In this document: positions 50,901-61,971 of the stretch, in pieces
Layout: each line of letters opens with the position of its first letter
How positions within the stretch are numbered: the first letter of the stretch is position 1
From: Pseudozyma flocculosa PF-1
Lineage: Eukaryota > Basidiomycota > Ustilaginomycetes > Ustilaginales > Ustilaginaceae
NCBI RefSeq assembly: GCF_000417875.1
Contig: NW_006920872.1
Coordinates: 106,197 to 170,196, forward strand
Reading direction: 5' to 3'
DNA: 64,000 nucleotides
The notes under the pieces: generated by a model
Database searches by the model: none
What the model was told of the DNA's origin: nothing
The model's input: the letters and a program-made list of their open reading frames with translations, nothing else
Program-made: the position numbers and the translations under genes

Positions 50901-51099
50901 GCAGCAGCAGCAGCAGCTGCAGAGGCACGGCCAAGGTGGGGCGAATGCGGGGCAGCTGCACAACCACCTGGCCGGGCAGCTGGCGCACCTCGTCGATGCG
51001 GCCGAGCACCCCGTTCGCAGCCTCAAGCGGGTCTGGAGCGGCGGACTGGGCAGGGGCGGCCTAGCTGCGCTTACGAGCACCCGAGAAGAGACGACGTGA
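47966..51099 (+). CDS. Uncharacterised long Ser-rich protein, 1,004 residues
   Basis: Exon 1, 47966-48075, starts MTTTSRSRSLHRTGSS; intron gtaagc to ctccag; exon 2, 48195-51099. Phase 2 join gives RGRFDPNLMMSTNAGDSD. The protein is mostly disordered, rich in Ser, Arg, Asp and Gly, with basic-Ser motifs such as SRRKSVDG and AKRSKSSTQLA that look like kinase sites. A more ordered part lies in the last third: RRMYRYVMPSGLGGPPIEKS, DPALIRAIAMTSQAISTHRA and TRRYADPMRESLERMARSSG. A Gln/His run sits near the C-terminus. There is no signal peptide or membrane span. The upstream leader is CT-rich. I do not recognise the family; a signalling or cortical scaffold is a guess from composition only. Confidence 0.8.
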
Positions 51100-51651
51100 C
51101 CTTCGTAGAAGCACGTACCTCCCTCCCCTCCTTCTTTGCCCCACCTTGTCGGGCGCCCCACCCGCACCTTGTCGATCTTCACCCCACCGCCCCTGGTTTT
51201 CTTTCGGTCCCATTCGATCGATCCGTTGCCCTCCCCTGCCTGCTGGCCATTGTCCTACTACCCACCTAGTTAGTCGCTGCAGATTGAAGGATAGATTTCC
51301 GTTGGCTCATCTTGTCACGCCGACCGAGAGTCGAAATGGACCAGGGTAGAGGCGGACGAAACGTGGCTCAGACGATGTGCCGTCGTCGTCATCGCACTGT
51401 CCTGGACGAGGAGGAGGAGAAGGGCCATGACATTTGCTTCTTATTTGAACCGAGGCGGCCGTGACATGATGGAAAGGGTCGAGTGGGACAGGATGGTCAA
51501 GACGAGGGAGGCTGCATAGAGAGGTATAGGGCCTATCGTGACAAGGATCGGAAGAGGGAAAATGGGAGGGCGGAGGGACGGGCACATCTACAGTCCCTGA
51601 CGCCGCGTGATGGGACGGCGACGAGGGGCCGGGCCTCTGCTGATGCTCCTT
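51100..51651. other. Convergent intergenic region
   Basis: 552 bases between the Ser-rich gene and the GPI-protein gene, which converge. No gene seen; presumably 3' UTRs. Confidence 0.5.
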
Positions 51652-52700
51652 CTAGAAGAGGACGGCAAGGCCGGAAGCAAACAGGCCGACGGCGAGGGTG
51701 ACGGCGGTACCGCTGACCTGGAAACCGGCGGCGGCGGCGTTGCTCTTTCCAGCGTTGCTGCCGCTGCTGCCGGTGCTTGCGCTACCGGAGCCCGAGCCGG
51801 ACGAGGTGCCGGGGTTGGTCGAGTTGCCCGTGGCGGTCTGCTTGACGTTGTCGGGCACCTTGTTGTCGGTGAAGGCGGCGCCGCAGGTCTGGGCGGCGCC
51901 CTGGGCAACCTTTGTGAGGGCCGAGTCGGACGAGCCCTGCTGGGCCTTTGCGGCGGCGGGCGACTGCGAGGCGACGGTGAAGAGGGCGTCGTTGCACGCG
52001 CTGCAGAGGAGCGTCTTGTTCTGCGCCACCTGCATCAGCGACTGCGTCGTGGCCTGGTCGTTGCTCAGCAGGCCCGAGAGCGACTGGAACGTCAGCGGCT
52101 TGCCCGTGGCGTTCTGGACCGCGCTGCGTGAGGGGGGGAAAGACAAAGCCGCGAAGAGCGAGGTGGGTGAGATGTCAGCGTGCCGGTCGCTCGGTGCGCG
52201 TGACCCTGGCCGTGAGCGAGGTGCGTGCGGCGCGGCACGGGAGAGACTCACTACATGGTGTCGACGAGGCAGAGCTGGTTGTTCTGGTCGTTCTTGAGGC
52301 ACCCGAGGCTCCTGACGGTGTCGTAGTTGCTGAGGAGGAAGAGGATGAGGGCGGGGATGCCGCCCTTGGGGAGGTCGCTCTGGCAGGCCTGCGAGATGCT
52401 CTGCTGGGCCGAGGTGAGGGCGGCGCTGGGGCAGGGGGCCTTGGGGCAGATGTCGCCGGCAAAGTAGCCGTTGAGGCCGGGGACGATTGAGTTCTGGCCC
52501 GCGGCGCCGAGGACGCCGACGGCGTCGGTGAGGGCGAGGCAGTTGGAGAGGTCCTGGTTGCTGATGAGGCCGAGGAGCGCCTGGCCGCAGGCGGGGGCGA
52601 GGCCGGTGATGAGCGACGTGTCGAGCTGGGCGTGGGCGCCCGAAGCCAGCGTGGCGACGGCGACGGCGGCGGCGTACTTGGAGGCGGTGAAGGGACGCAT
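51652..52700 (-). CDS. GPI-anchored, Cys-rich cell-surface protein
   Basis: Exons 52252-52700 and 51652-52123 (128-base intron, phase 2) give 306 residues. A signal peptide (AAAVAVATLASGAHA) is followed by a folded-looking region with ten cysteines in all, including DICPKAPCPSA, SLGCLKN and LLCSACNDAL, consistent with disulfides. There are potential N-glycosylation sites (NKT, NAT, NST). A Ser/Gly/Thr-rich stalk (SGSGSGSASTGSSGSNAG) leads to a C-terminal hydrophobic tail (VTLAVGLFASGLAVLF), the usual GPI-addition signal. The protein would be exported and attached to the plasma membrane or cell wall. Two internal segments look like repeats of one helical unit (ALLGLISNQDLSNCL and SLSGLLSNDQATTQSL). 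Function unknown; the class is common among fungal surface proteins. Confidence 0.87.
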
Positions 52701-55700
52701 GGTTGCGGGGCGGCGAAGGGCGATGTCTGGGGAAGAGCGATGTGGCGGGGACGGAGAGGAGGAGGAGGCAGAGGTTGGGAGAGAGGAGAGAGGTGGAAGA
52801 GGGCGAAAGGGAGGGGAAAGGGGGAGGACGACGAGGGGGGTTCTTATGGCTCGAGCGCGTCGGCAAGTGGGGGTGAGGCCAACTCAACCAACACCACACA
52901 GAGCGGAGGAGAGAGGCAGAGAGGGAGAGAGAGGGAGAGAGAGGGAGAGGGAGAGAAGAGGCAAGCAGGCCACGCCTGCAAAGGCAAGCGCACCGCAGGC
53001 AGCGCCATCCAGACAGACAGAGAGCCTCTCTGGACACTGGGCCGCATCTGGCAGCCTCAGCAACCCTCCGCCGCCTTGGCCCCGTTGCCGGCACGCCCCA
53101 CCTCGTTACTTTGGCTTCTCTTTGCTGCCGTGCCGGTGGGTCACAGCCAGATTGGCCATCAAACAGCCAGCAGTCCACCTACCTAGACCGCCAGCTAGGG
53201 CGCCAGATGGCCGCCAGCATGACCGCTGGCGCCGGCGTAGCGTGCCTGGTGCGAGGCGGTGGCGCGCCTCCGAGTGCCATATCATGTCGGCCTCGATTCT
53301 ACTAGTAAGTAGCCTTCTTTCGACGAGGATCCGCCCCATTGGACAGACGTACGGCAACGAAAGAAGCAGAAGACTCTGCCGCTGCTGCTGCTGCTGCTGC
53401 TGCTGCCGTAGAAGAGGACGCCCTTGGAATTCAGCCTTGCCCTTTGTATGCCGTTGCCTGGGAACCAGACCAACTTCTTCTGCGAAAAGCAGGCGACGGC
53501 AGCATGCAAATGCAGCCAACCAGACAACCCCCCGACCAAGACAGGGGACCGGTCCTTGTACGTAGGTAGGTAGAGCCTACCGACAGAACGTACGGGATCC
53601 TGCGCGGCTGCGCTGCGTCTCACGCCTCGTCGTTGCGCTCCCAGCTTGCCTCCTACACTACTTCATGCTTGCCCGACCCTCTGGATTCGGACACTTGGCT
53701 TCCGTACCCGCAGCGTCGCACGGGCACAGAGCGAGCTTAGGCGGTGGCGGATATACCCACATACGACACCTACAGTATGTACATACCTGCTCGTCGTCCC
53801 TTCTGCACCTGCGCGCGCGCGGCGGGACAACGACTTTCAGCCCCATTCGCCGCCGCACCTTCATAGGTGGGCGGGCGGACAGGCGGACAGGCGGGCAGGC
53901 TGGCCGGCAGGTCCATGCACGACCTCTGCTTCTCGTTGGGCGGAGTGGCAAAAGGCCAAGCAAGGTCAGGCCAGGCCAGGCAGCGTGCCGGAAGGCAAAG
54001 CAAAGGTCCCCCTCAGCGTGTGGTGGCGGCAACAGGCGGCAAGCGGCGAATCGCTGCTCGAGACACCGACAAAGGGCACGGGAACGTCAGGTGGCGAGAT
54101 CGATGCTCCTCGCTGGGCCATTCTTTGTCGTTCCTGACACGAGACTGCCGTGCATCAACGCAGGAACCGTGCCCTCTCGCCCCCTCCGCTCGTCGGACGG
54201 ACAGTCGGAAAAGAACGAGCAGCTCAGCCAGCCAACCAACCGACCGGCCAGGCTCAAACGAAAGGTCCAGCCTCAGCGACGATACGAGGAACGAGGGACA
54301 AGGGACGGGGGGTGAGGAGGTCGACCTTCCGACGCGGGCGTGCTCACCAGCCCTTCGCTCGCTTGGCAGGCCGACCGGAGGCCGACCGGCTTGGCTGCTC
54401 GTTCGCTCTTGGGGCCCCAACGGGCGCCCGACCATTTGTGTGTTCTGTTCGGCGCGGCTCAACGCCTGGTTCCCCGTCTCGTCGGCGCACCTTCCGTACC
54501 CGAACGCCTTGGCAATCCACGGTACCGCGTGCAGCGCCCTGCACAGGCGCCAGGTGTGCTGTACGTATCGCGACACATCGAGAGAGGGCCGGATAGTCGA
54601 CAGAGGCGCTGAGAGAAGATGTTGCAGTGCTTGCTTGCTTGCCGTCGGCCCCGTAGGATGGCCGACTTCGTCGGAAATCGAGCCCTCGGCCGGGGGCGCG
54701 CTCGGCCTCGGGCCCTTCGACCGCGCTGGCTTTGCGCTCCCGTGACGGCCAGGAGGGTCGGAGCACCAGGACCTTGACTGAGCGGCCCTTGGGGCCTCGT
54801 CCCCGCTTCCTTTGCCCCTCTGCCGTCCATGCTTGCTTGCTTGCTAAGCACCGCGAAATGGAGCTTCCCGTGCCCCAGAGAGGGGCGCAAGACAGCGATG
54901 GCGGTCAAGAGCGGAGCTGCAGCTTCTGCGTCGCTGAGGGCAAGATCGCGGGTATTGTACCTGAGGCTCCGCTGTCGGCCTCCTTCAACGTTGCGCATAC
55001 CGCGCAGCCAACAACATCTGGCCCTTGCCAGGGCGCGCTACTCCAAGGCGTCGTAGGGAGGATCACCGTGAGCTCGACACAACGCAGGGCGTCGACTGAG
55101 ATTCTTGAGCTGTTTGGTCTCGAGGCTTTTGCTCCTCCGAGGAGCCTCGTTCCGCCGCCGATGCGAGCCTGAGACGACTTAGGAGAGTATCGGTCGAGAC
55201 GATGCTGCCGTAGCAGGACGATGACGGTCCAGGGAGAGGGAGAGAGATCGTCCGAAGCAGACAGGGAGCAAGGAGTAGGCCTCCTTGCCCTCCGTCCCTG
55301 TCCCTCTCTCTCTGTCCTCCTTCGGTTCCTTGCTTGCCTTGCTTTCCGGCCTGCCGAGGCGAAGGAGACGAAGCAAGCAAGGGTCTGATCGTCGTCGCCA
55401 CCCCTACCAGCCTCTCCTTCCCAGCCAGGCCAGCCAAGGCCCCGCTGCCTTCCCAACGGCCCGCCGAGGATGGGCGAGGGTCGCCGTCTTTTTTTGCGAG
55501 CGGCGTCGGTCGGCTGCATCCGAACGCCCTGCCAGGCTAGGCTCCAGCCAGGCAGGGTCGAGAGCAACACATGTGTGTCTCTGACTTGTGCACGCGAGGG
55601 CCACCTGCGCGCCCAGGGCGAGCGAGCGCCGGCAGCCCCACCTCTCCGCCCAGAGAGGCAGGCCCGCCCGCCCGCCTGCGCCATGCAATTTCGAGATGGG

Positions 55701-56301
55701 CAGCAACAGAGAGGTCCACCGCAGCCCGGGGCCTCGTCGAGACGTGCTCACCCTACCTGCCTGGTTGCTGCTCTCCATCCTCTGTCCCAACCTAGCCTCA
55801 CACCTTGACACCCGCACCCACCTCTCATTTTGATCCACGTACTTCGTTGTCAGGATTGGCTGCTCGCTTCTTTCACCTCGCGACCGACGCTCAGCTCCGC
55901 CACCGCACCCCTACGACTCGCCTTCAGCACCTCTTCCACGACGGAGATCCCGAGCGCCAACTCCGGGGTGTTCCTCTGCTGGGCAGACCAAGCGGCGGTA
56001 GCCTTGCGACGGTGCATCCGACCCTATCCGGCCCTTGCGAAGCCGACGCCAAAATACCTGGCCGTGACCGTGCCGGGCCAGACGATCCCGACTGGGGCAG
56101 CTCTGCGGGCGTGACACAGCACGACGCACCGCCAAAGGTCGAGCTACTGCGCAGCTTGGCCGGCCAGGACCCAGACCAGCTGCTGTACGCCGCTTCAGGA
56201 GCCGGTGGCCTGGACAGTGAATCGGAAGGTCCCCATCCAGCTCACAAGACCGGCTGTAGCCTCGAGCTGTACAGCGCGGGCCGCTCCGGGGCCTGGACGG
56301 T
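52701..56301. other. Gene-poor region between GPI protein and ArfGAP genes
   Basis: 3.6 kb of divergent intergenic DNA. It contains a gagaga purine tract near 52910-52955, a CTG trinucleotide repeat near 53379-53406, cggacagg/ggcagg words near 53870-53900, aggccaggcc words near 53968-53980 and gctt repeats near 54829-54845. The last 500 bases (from about 55830) contain open frames with protein-like translations that could be 5' exons of the ArfGAP gene. Otherwise I see nothing supportable. Confidence 0.5.
53379..53406. repeat. CTG trinucleotide repeat
   Basis: About nine consecutive ctg/gct units in gene-free DNA. Confidence 0.85.
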
Positions 56302-59300
56302 ATGCCTACGCCCAGCCGGCAGGCGTCCGACGGCAACCTGCGGGTGAGCGAGCGAGACAGGGACCACGGCCACAGCAACGTCGGCTGGTCGGCCGCCAAC
56401 GCTTCTCGGCATGCTCCGCCGTCTCCCGGCTACGCCCCTTCGCATGCTGGCAGCTCGTCGGCCAGCGCCTTTGACCTGCCGGGCCACTCGCTCTTCCTCA
56501 GCGACCCGCACCGCCTCTCTGTCCTCTCGCTCACCATCGATGCCACCACGGCCATCTCGCAGGCCGCGTCACCCGCCTCCAGCTTCACCCGAGACCTGTC
56601 TATCGATCACGCTCATCCTGGCCCCATCGACTCGCCACGCAGAGCTGCACCCCCCAGCGCCTCGCACGCTGCCTACCAGCATCCGACCAACAAGCGCAGC
56701 TCTCTCGCCGCTCCCGAAACCGGACCTCGCCACGGCGCTTTCCGCCCAAAGAGCGTCGAAATCGGCCTGCGGGCCCGAGAGGCGTTCACCGAGCTCGGAC
56801 GCAGGGCGCGCGAAGCGGCAGGCAATCTCGATAGGAGCCCAAACGTTGATGCTCTGAGCCACGTAACACAGCACCTCAATCCAGACACTGCAAGAGTCGG
56901 CGGGACTGGGCCACTTGCCGACGCCAAGAGCCTCCGCAGCCGTCCGACCACATCGGAGAGCCATGGTGAGGGTAGCAGCGTCCAGGTCCGGCGTCGAACC
57001 ACGGCCAAGCTGCAAAGCCTCACCTTTGGCAGGGACAGCAGGCTCACCACCTCGGTCGTACCGCTCGACCTCGAGACCGACTGCCAGCTTCTGGGAAGTT
57101 GCGAGAACGATGATGCGTTCCACGGCGCCAAGGACGCCGGCTCTCTGCAGCGGGGGCCAATCGCCCACACTCACGAAGCGATCGCGTTTGTTGCGGATCC
57201 CAGCGCGCGCGGTGGTGCACAGCCCGGCGCCTTTTCCGCAGCGGTGTCCGAGAGCGGTGACGACGGAGCGCCGCACAGTGCCAACCAAAGCCTGGATCGG
57301 ACGCCCTTTGATCCATCCCGACTCTTGCTCAAGATCGAGCCGCCGGCCGAACACGCGCGGCGCGTCTGGGCACGACGCCTTCCGAGGGCTTCAGCGACGA
57401 GCGAAGAAGTGCACTCGGTCGATCTCCGCTTCCGCCTTCGCCTCTGCGCCAGCGCCGAGGCGCCCTCGACGCCCCTGACAGCCAAATCGAGCACCAGCGC
57501 GACCAGCTGGAACAACGCCAACTTTGCGCAGTCGTCGGCATCGAAAGGCCTCGAGGAGGTGCTCTTCGTGTCCGCCGACTCGTCCCAGAAGCTGGTCGAC
57601 GCCATCGACATGGCCAGCTCCGCCCTCACGTCCGCAGAGGCCGCTGCGTTGGAGGGCGTGTCGCGGGTAGTCGTCAATCCCTCTCCCGCCGCGGCTGGCG
57701 GGACGACCCGCGGGGCCAGGGACTGCGACTTCGAGTGGAAGTGGAAGCCGATGCGGCGCTCGGAGACGACTGGCCCCCTGGGCGCGGCCAAAGGTCCAGG
57801 GACGGGCAAGTGCTGCTGCGCATTCGTCGAAGTCGATGCGGGCCGGACGAGGGCCAAGGTGCTTGCCGCCTTCAGCTTCTGGGTCGACGTCCCAGCTGCC
57901 CCGATCGCTCCCAAGCCTGTCGGCACCGAGGCCAAGCGCGGCAGTGTCATGCCGTCCGACTCTCTCGCGCTGATCGCAGCCTGGAACCAAGACCCAAGCC
58001 GCAGCGACCTGTTCGATGCCGATCCTGGCGCAGCAGCGCTCGCAGGCGTCTCTAGGGTGTCGGTGGCCGATGACGGCGCAGGGGCCGGGCCAGCGGTACC
58101 GCATGTCGATCACACCGAGATCTCGCTCGCGGACCTCGAAAGCGATTCGCCCATCTTGAGAGCCGCCATCGCCAACCTTGATCGCAGGTCGGCAGCGCTC
58201 AAAAGGGTGGCGAAGGCCGCGCTGAAGGCTGCCCACGACGCTCGCATGCGGATTCTCGCGTCCATGGAGGCCGAGGATGCCCTGGACGAAGCGATGCGGG
58301 ATCTCGCCGCGCTTGCGCCCAACACCCTCTCGCCGCTGCGACAAAGCCTCGGTGACGAGTCGCGAGAGCGCACCTCGAGGTACAGGCGGGAGCAGGCGAC
58401 CATGCTGGAGCAGAACATCGAGCGCCCTCTTGCCCAGGTGCTGGACCAGTGCCGCACGGCGATCGAGCAGATCAAGAGCTTCGAGGCCGAGTCCAAGGCG
58501 TACTACTCGCAGACCCAAAAGTGGCTCTCGAGCCGCGTTGTGCCGGAGACGGGCAACAGCGCGTTTAGCTCGTCCTCGAATGGCCACGTCAACGGCGGTG
58601 GCGACAGGTCGATCAAGCAGGAGAGGGCGGATGAGAAGCAGCGTCTTCGCCAGCTCCGCTTCGACCACGCCCGTCTCGACCTCTATCGCATCCTCAGCAG
58701 GCTCCATGGCGGTCAAGCCGAGTTGGAACTGACGCGCTGCATGCTTCGGCTCTCGAACTGGCAGGCATCTGCGCCGCATACGATCTGGGGACCAGGCTGG
58801 CCTGGACCTCAGGCTTCTCGTACCCTGGCCGACCTCACCTCGGGCGTCGAGGCCGCGGGCAGCGCAATCAGCCTACGCGCTGGCGCGGTGAAGCAAAAGT
58901 GCGACGAGGTCGCCGAACAGATCCGCCTGGTCGAGCTCGGCCTAAAGAGGGCGGGCGAGGCAGACACGGGGCCGTCGTACGCCTACGAAGACGTCGAGCT
59001 CGGCGGTGCGGACGTGTCCACCAATCCCGATCCTGCGGCCAGCGAGCCCGACTACGGCAGCGCCAAGGGCGCAAAGCAGGCCGGGCAAAAAATCCGCAAC
59101 TTTTTTGGCGGTCTCAACCTGGGCAAGCAGGCGCCGACGGCGCCTGGCAGAACGCAAGATGCAGGGACGGGCCCGACCGCGTCTCCAATGAGCAAGAGCA
59201 AGGCCTCGGGTGGAGATCAGGGTATGACCTCTGGAATCAGGCGCAAAGTCTCCCTCAAGGTCCACTCGTCTCGGCCCGCTGCTGCCGGCACTCCGATTGC

Positions 59301-61971
59301 TTCGCCAAGCCTGCAATCTCCTAACCCGATGGACAGGCTGTCGGACGTGCCGCCGCGCGATCTGCACAGCGTCGCGTCGCCGAGGCTCCCGGCGCCGACG
59401 GCGATGGATGTTGCCGCCAGCTCCCGCGCCGCCGTCGACCTGCCCAAGAGCCCGCTACTCGAGCACGTTTCGAATGCCAACGAATACCTGATGGCCTACG
59501 GCGCGGCCGTAAAAGAAGCTGTTCGGCCAAGCGAGAAGCCGGTACCGAGGCGTGTCGACGAGGCCATGGACGGCTCAACGGCTGGCGAGGCTTCTTCGAC
59601 ACTACCATCTCAGCCCGCGAGCCTCGACGTGTCCCGGACGAGCTCCTCGGCAGCTGGCCTTGGCATCGGCGGCCTGAACGTAGACACCCCAAGCGCCGCT
59701 GCGTCGCAAGCATCGTCCGGCCCATCAGCGTCTCGTGGCGTACCGAAACAGGTGGCGCCAGGACAGGAGAGGAAGAAGGAGGGCGTGCTGTGGGCTATGT
59801 CGAAGCCGGTGACGGGGCCAGCTGGCTCCGACGCCCCTCGCGCCGTCAACCGCTCCAACCACTGGAGGGAGTGTTGGGTGGTCCTGTCAGGATCCGGGCA
59901 CATCGGCGAGTACGCGGACTGGAAGGATGCCAAGGTGTTGGAGCCGTCGAATCCGCTCATCGACCTCCGCTTCGCCACTGTGCGCGAGGCTCGTGGCGTC
60001 GATCGCCGCTTCGCCTTCGAGGTCGTCACCCGCGACAGCCGACGCTTTTTCCAGGCGCCCGATGAAGCCACCATGCGCGACTGGATGAAGGCCATCGCCA
60101 AAGCCATCGAGAGCCTGCTCAACGGCACCTCGAGCGTCCGCAAACTGGACCGGGCGGTCCGGGCGACCCCTTTCACCATGGATCCGGCGCTGCAGTCCGG
60201 CGCTGTGGCTGAGGACGGCATGTTCGACGACTTCGGCGCCGTGGCGGGACGGAGCGACCTTGAGCATTCGGCACAGAGGCCCTTCAGCCAGTCGATGACG
60301 GACCTGGCCGGCGAGACGCGAGATGTTCACAGGGCCGCGGAGGCCCCGAGCGCCTTCAGCGAGAGGCGGCGCGAGGGTCGCCGAGGTGGCCGGCACGCCT
60401 CGACTCTTTCCGAGAGCTATGCCAACACCTCGGTCTGGAAGCAAGGGTCCAAGGAGGACAAGCCGAAGCGTTCAGCTTCCAAGCACGAGCGCGGCATCTC
60501 GAACAAGACGCCAATCTACGGTTACCTTGACAGCAACGGCAGCGCCCTCGGCCTCAGTGGCGGCGACGCCGACAATGCACGTGCCAACCACCAGCGAGGG
60601 ACAAACATCAGCGAGGGTCTGTCGAGCTCGTCGTTCGAAGGCGACTCGGAGTTCGACCGCCGGATCGAAGAGATTGTCCAGAGCAGCTTTGGCAAGTCGT
60701 CGATCGGTTCTCCGGCCCGCGAGACGCCGACCTCGGCGCCCGTCTCCGAGATGGGCAAGCTGCAGCCGGACGCGGCGCAGCGGGCTCCAGACCACGGCTC
60801 CACCACTTCGACAAAGATGTCCCGCGCCACCGAGATCATTGAGATATCCCACCGCCCAGAAAACTCGCTCTGCGCCGACTGCCGTGCACCGGGTGAGTTG
60901 TCGAACCACCCACGATGGCAATCAGGCTTTGTGCCGAGCCCGACACTGACCGACGCCGTCTCCCTTCCCCTGTTCCATCTCGCTTGCCTCGCCAAACGCT
61001 GGCTCTCGCCCACGTGCCCAGATCCGCGCTGGGCGTCTTGGGCTTTGGGGAACCAGCCGTGCTGCATCTTCATCTGCATCTCGTGCTCGGGCGTGCACCG
61101 CTCGCTCGGCGTCCATCTTTCCAAGGTCAAGAGCGTCGATCTCGACGACTGGACAGAGGAGCAGGTCGAGGCCGCCCGCCAGTGGGGCAACGTCAAGGCA
61201 AACGAGCTGTGGGAGCACAGCAAGCCGGCCGGCCTGCTCCCCGCCGAGGGCGACCGCCAGACGTTTTGGAGGAAAAAGTACATCGAGGCGGCCTGGAAGA
61301 GGCCCACCGACAAGGCGCAGACGCAGACGCCCTCCTCGCGGACACCGCGGGCCTCTGCGCCGGCGGCCATGGCGCCGACGCCGGATCGCGCCAGCGTCGA
61401 TCGGACCCCGACCAGGCTGCCAAAGGTGCGGCGATCGGCCTCGGGCAGCCAGGCTCCGGCGGCGGCAGAGGGCGACGAGGCGGCATCGCGTCAGACCTCT
61501 CCGAAACCGAGCGGGCCCCGACCCTTGCCGCCCTCGCGTTCGGGCTCGTTCGCAGAGCATGGTTCGAGCGGCGGCATCCCCTTCCGCCTATCAAGGGCGC
61601 GGCAGACGAGCGACAGCGGCCGCGGCCCGATCAAGCTCGCCTCCGACGCCCCCTCGGCGTATGGCTTCGCCCAGCGGCCGGGCTACAGCAGCCGATCGGC
61701 AAGCCGCGAGACGGGCGTGCAGTGGCCTTCGCTGGGTCCGATTGACCTCGCAGCCAGCCGGTCCTACGACCATGCGACGGGCGCCTCGTTTTTCGTGAGC
61801 GACCTGTCGAGCACCAGCCCGACGACGTACGAGAGCGCGGCGCGGACGTACAAGCCCGCCGACGTGCACCTCCACCTTCGCGAGGATGCCCTGCGCTACG
61901 GCGGCGGCAACGACGACGACGATCACGACGGTGGCCACGACGGCCTCGAGCACTTCCTGGGCCGGCCCTAG
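56302..61971 (+). CDS. BAR-PH-ArfGAP protein (ACAP/centaurin-type Arf GTPase activator)
   Basis: Exons 56302-60892 and 61022-61971 (129-base intron, phase 1) give about 1,846 residues. A long Ser-rich N-terminus is followed by a BAR-type helical domain at about 603-886 (SPILRAAIANLDRRSAALKR through VKQKCDEVAEQIRLVELGL), a PH domain at about 1158-1282 (KKEGVLWAMSKP, HWRECWVVLSGSG, DEATMRDWMKAIAKAI) and an ArfGAP domain at about 1508-1626. The zinc finger reads CADC, spacer, CISC, then GVHRSLGVHLSKVKS with the catalytic arginine in VHRSLG. Such proteins bind curved phosphoinositide membranes and switch off Arf GTPases in endosomal and Golgi traffic. The intron splits the zinc finger exactly between the two Cys pairs. 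The start ATG at 56302 is provisional, since upstream frames between 55830 and 56330 also look coding. Confidence 0.92.
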   Translation: MPTPSRQASDGNLRVSERDRDHGHSNVGWSAANASRHAPPSPGYAPSHAGSSSASAFDLPGHSLFLSDPHRLSVLSLTIDATTAISQAASPASSFTRDLSIDHAHPGPIDSPRRAAPPSASHAAYQHPTNKRSSLAAPETGPRHGAFRPKSVEIGLRAREAFTELGRRAREAAGNLDRSPNVDALSHVTQHLNPDTARVGGTGPLADAKSLRSRPTTSESHGEGSSVQVRRRTTAKLQSLTFGRDSRLTTSVVPLDLETDCQLLGSCENDDAFHGAKDAGSLQRGPIAHTHEAIAFVADPSARGGAQPGAFSAAVSESGDDGAPHSANQSLDRTPFDPSRLLLKIEPPAEHARRVWARRLPRASATSEEVHSVDLRFRLRLCASAEAPSTPLTAKSSTSATSWNNANFAQSSASKGLEEVLFVSADSSQKLVDAIDMASSALTSAEAAALEGVSRVVVNPSPAAAGGTTRGARDCDFEWKWKPMRRSETTGPLGAAKGPGTGKCCCAFVEVDAGRTRAKVLAAFSFWVDVPAAPIAPKPVGTEAKRGSVMPSDSLALIAAWNQDPSRSDLFDADPGAAALAGVSRVSVADDGAGAGPAVPHVDHTEISLADLESDSPILRAAIANLDRRSAALKRVAKAALKAAHDARMRILASMEAEDALDEAMRDLAALAPNTLSPLRQSLGDESRERTSRYRREQATMLEQNIERPLAQVLDQCRTAIEQIKSFEAESKAYYSQTQKWLSSRVVPETGNSAFSSSSNGHVNGGGDRSIKQERADEKQRLRQLRFDHARLDLYRILSRLHGGQAELELTRCMLRLSNWQASAPHTIWGPGWPGPQASRTLADLTSGVEAAGSAISLRAGAVKQKCDEVAEQIRLVELGLKRAGEADTGPSYAYEDVELGGADVSTNPDPAASEPDYGSAKGAKQAGQKIRNFFGGLNLGKQAPTAPGRTQDAGTGPTASPMSKSKASGGDQGMTSGIRRKVSLKVHSSRPAAAGTPIASPSLQSPNPMDRLSDVPPRDLHSVASPRLPAPTAMDVAASSRAAVDLPKSPLLEHVSNANEYLMAYGAAVKEAVRPSEKPVPRRVDEAMDGSTAGEASSTLPSQPASLDVSRTSSSAAGLGIGGLNVDTPSAAASQASSGPSASRGVPKQVAPGQERKKEGVLWAMSKPVTGPAGSDAPRAVNRSNHWRECWVVLSGSGHIGEYADWKDAKVLEPSNPLIDLRFATVREARGVDRRFAFEVVTRDSRRFFQAPDEATMRDWMKAIAKAIESLLNGTSSVRKLDRAVRATPFTMDPALQSGAVAEDGMFDDFGAVAGRSDLEHSAQRPFSQSMTDLAGETRDVHRAAEAPSAFSERRREGRRGGRHASTLSESYANTSVWKQGSKEDKPKRSASKHERGISNKTPIYGYLDSNGSALGLSGGDADNARANHQRGTNISEGLSSSSFEGDSEFDRRIEEIVQSSFGKSSIGSPARETPTSAPVSEMGKLQPDAAQRAPDHGSTTSTKMSRATEIIEISHRPENSLCADCRAPGELSNHPRWQSGFVPSPTLTDAVSLPLFHLACLAKRWLSPTCPDPRWASWALGNQPCCIFICISCSGVHRSLGVHLSKVKSVDLDDWTEEQVEAARQWGNVKANELWEHSKPAGLLPAEGDRQTFWRKKYIEAAWKRPTDKAQTQTPSSRTPRASAPAAMAPTPDRASVDRTPTRLPKVRRSASGSQAPAAAEGDEAASRQTSPKPSGPRPLPPSRSGSFAEHGSSGGIPFRLSRARQTSDSGRGPIKLASDAPSAYGFAQRPGYSSRSASRETGVQWPSLGPIDLAASRSYDHATGASFFVSDLSSTSPTTYESAARTYKPADVHLHLREDALRYGGGNDDDDHDGGHDGLEHFLGRP

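Noticed and set aside
53867..54745. 292-codon plus-strand open frame in the gene-poor region
   Set aside because: Arg/Gly/Ser-rich translation starting in a repeat, with no ordered block; judged to be chance openness in GC-rich DNA.
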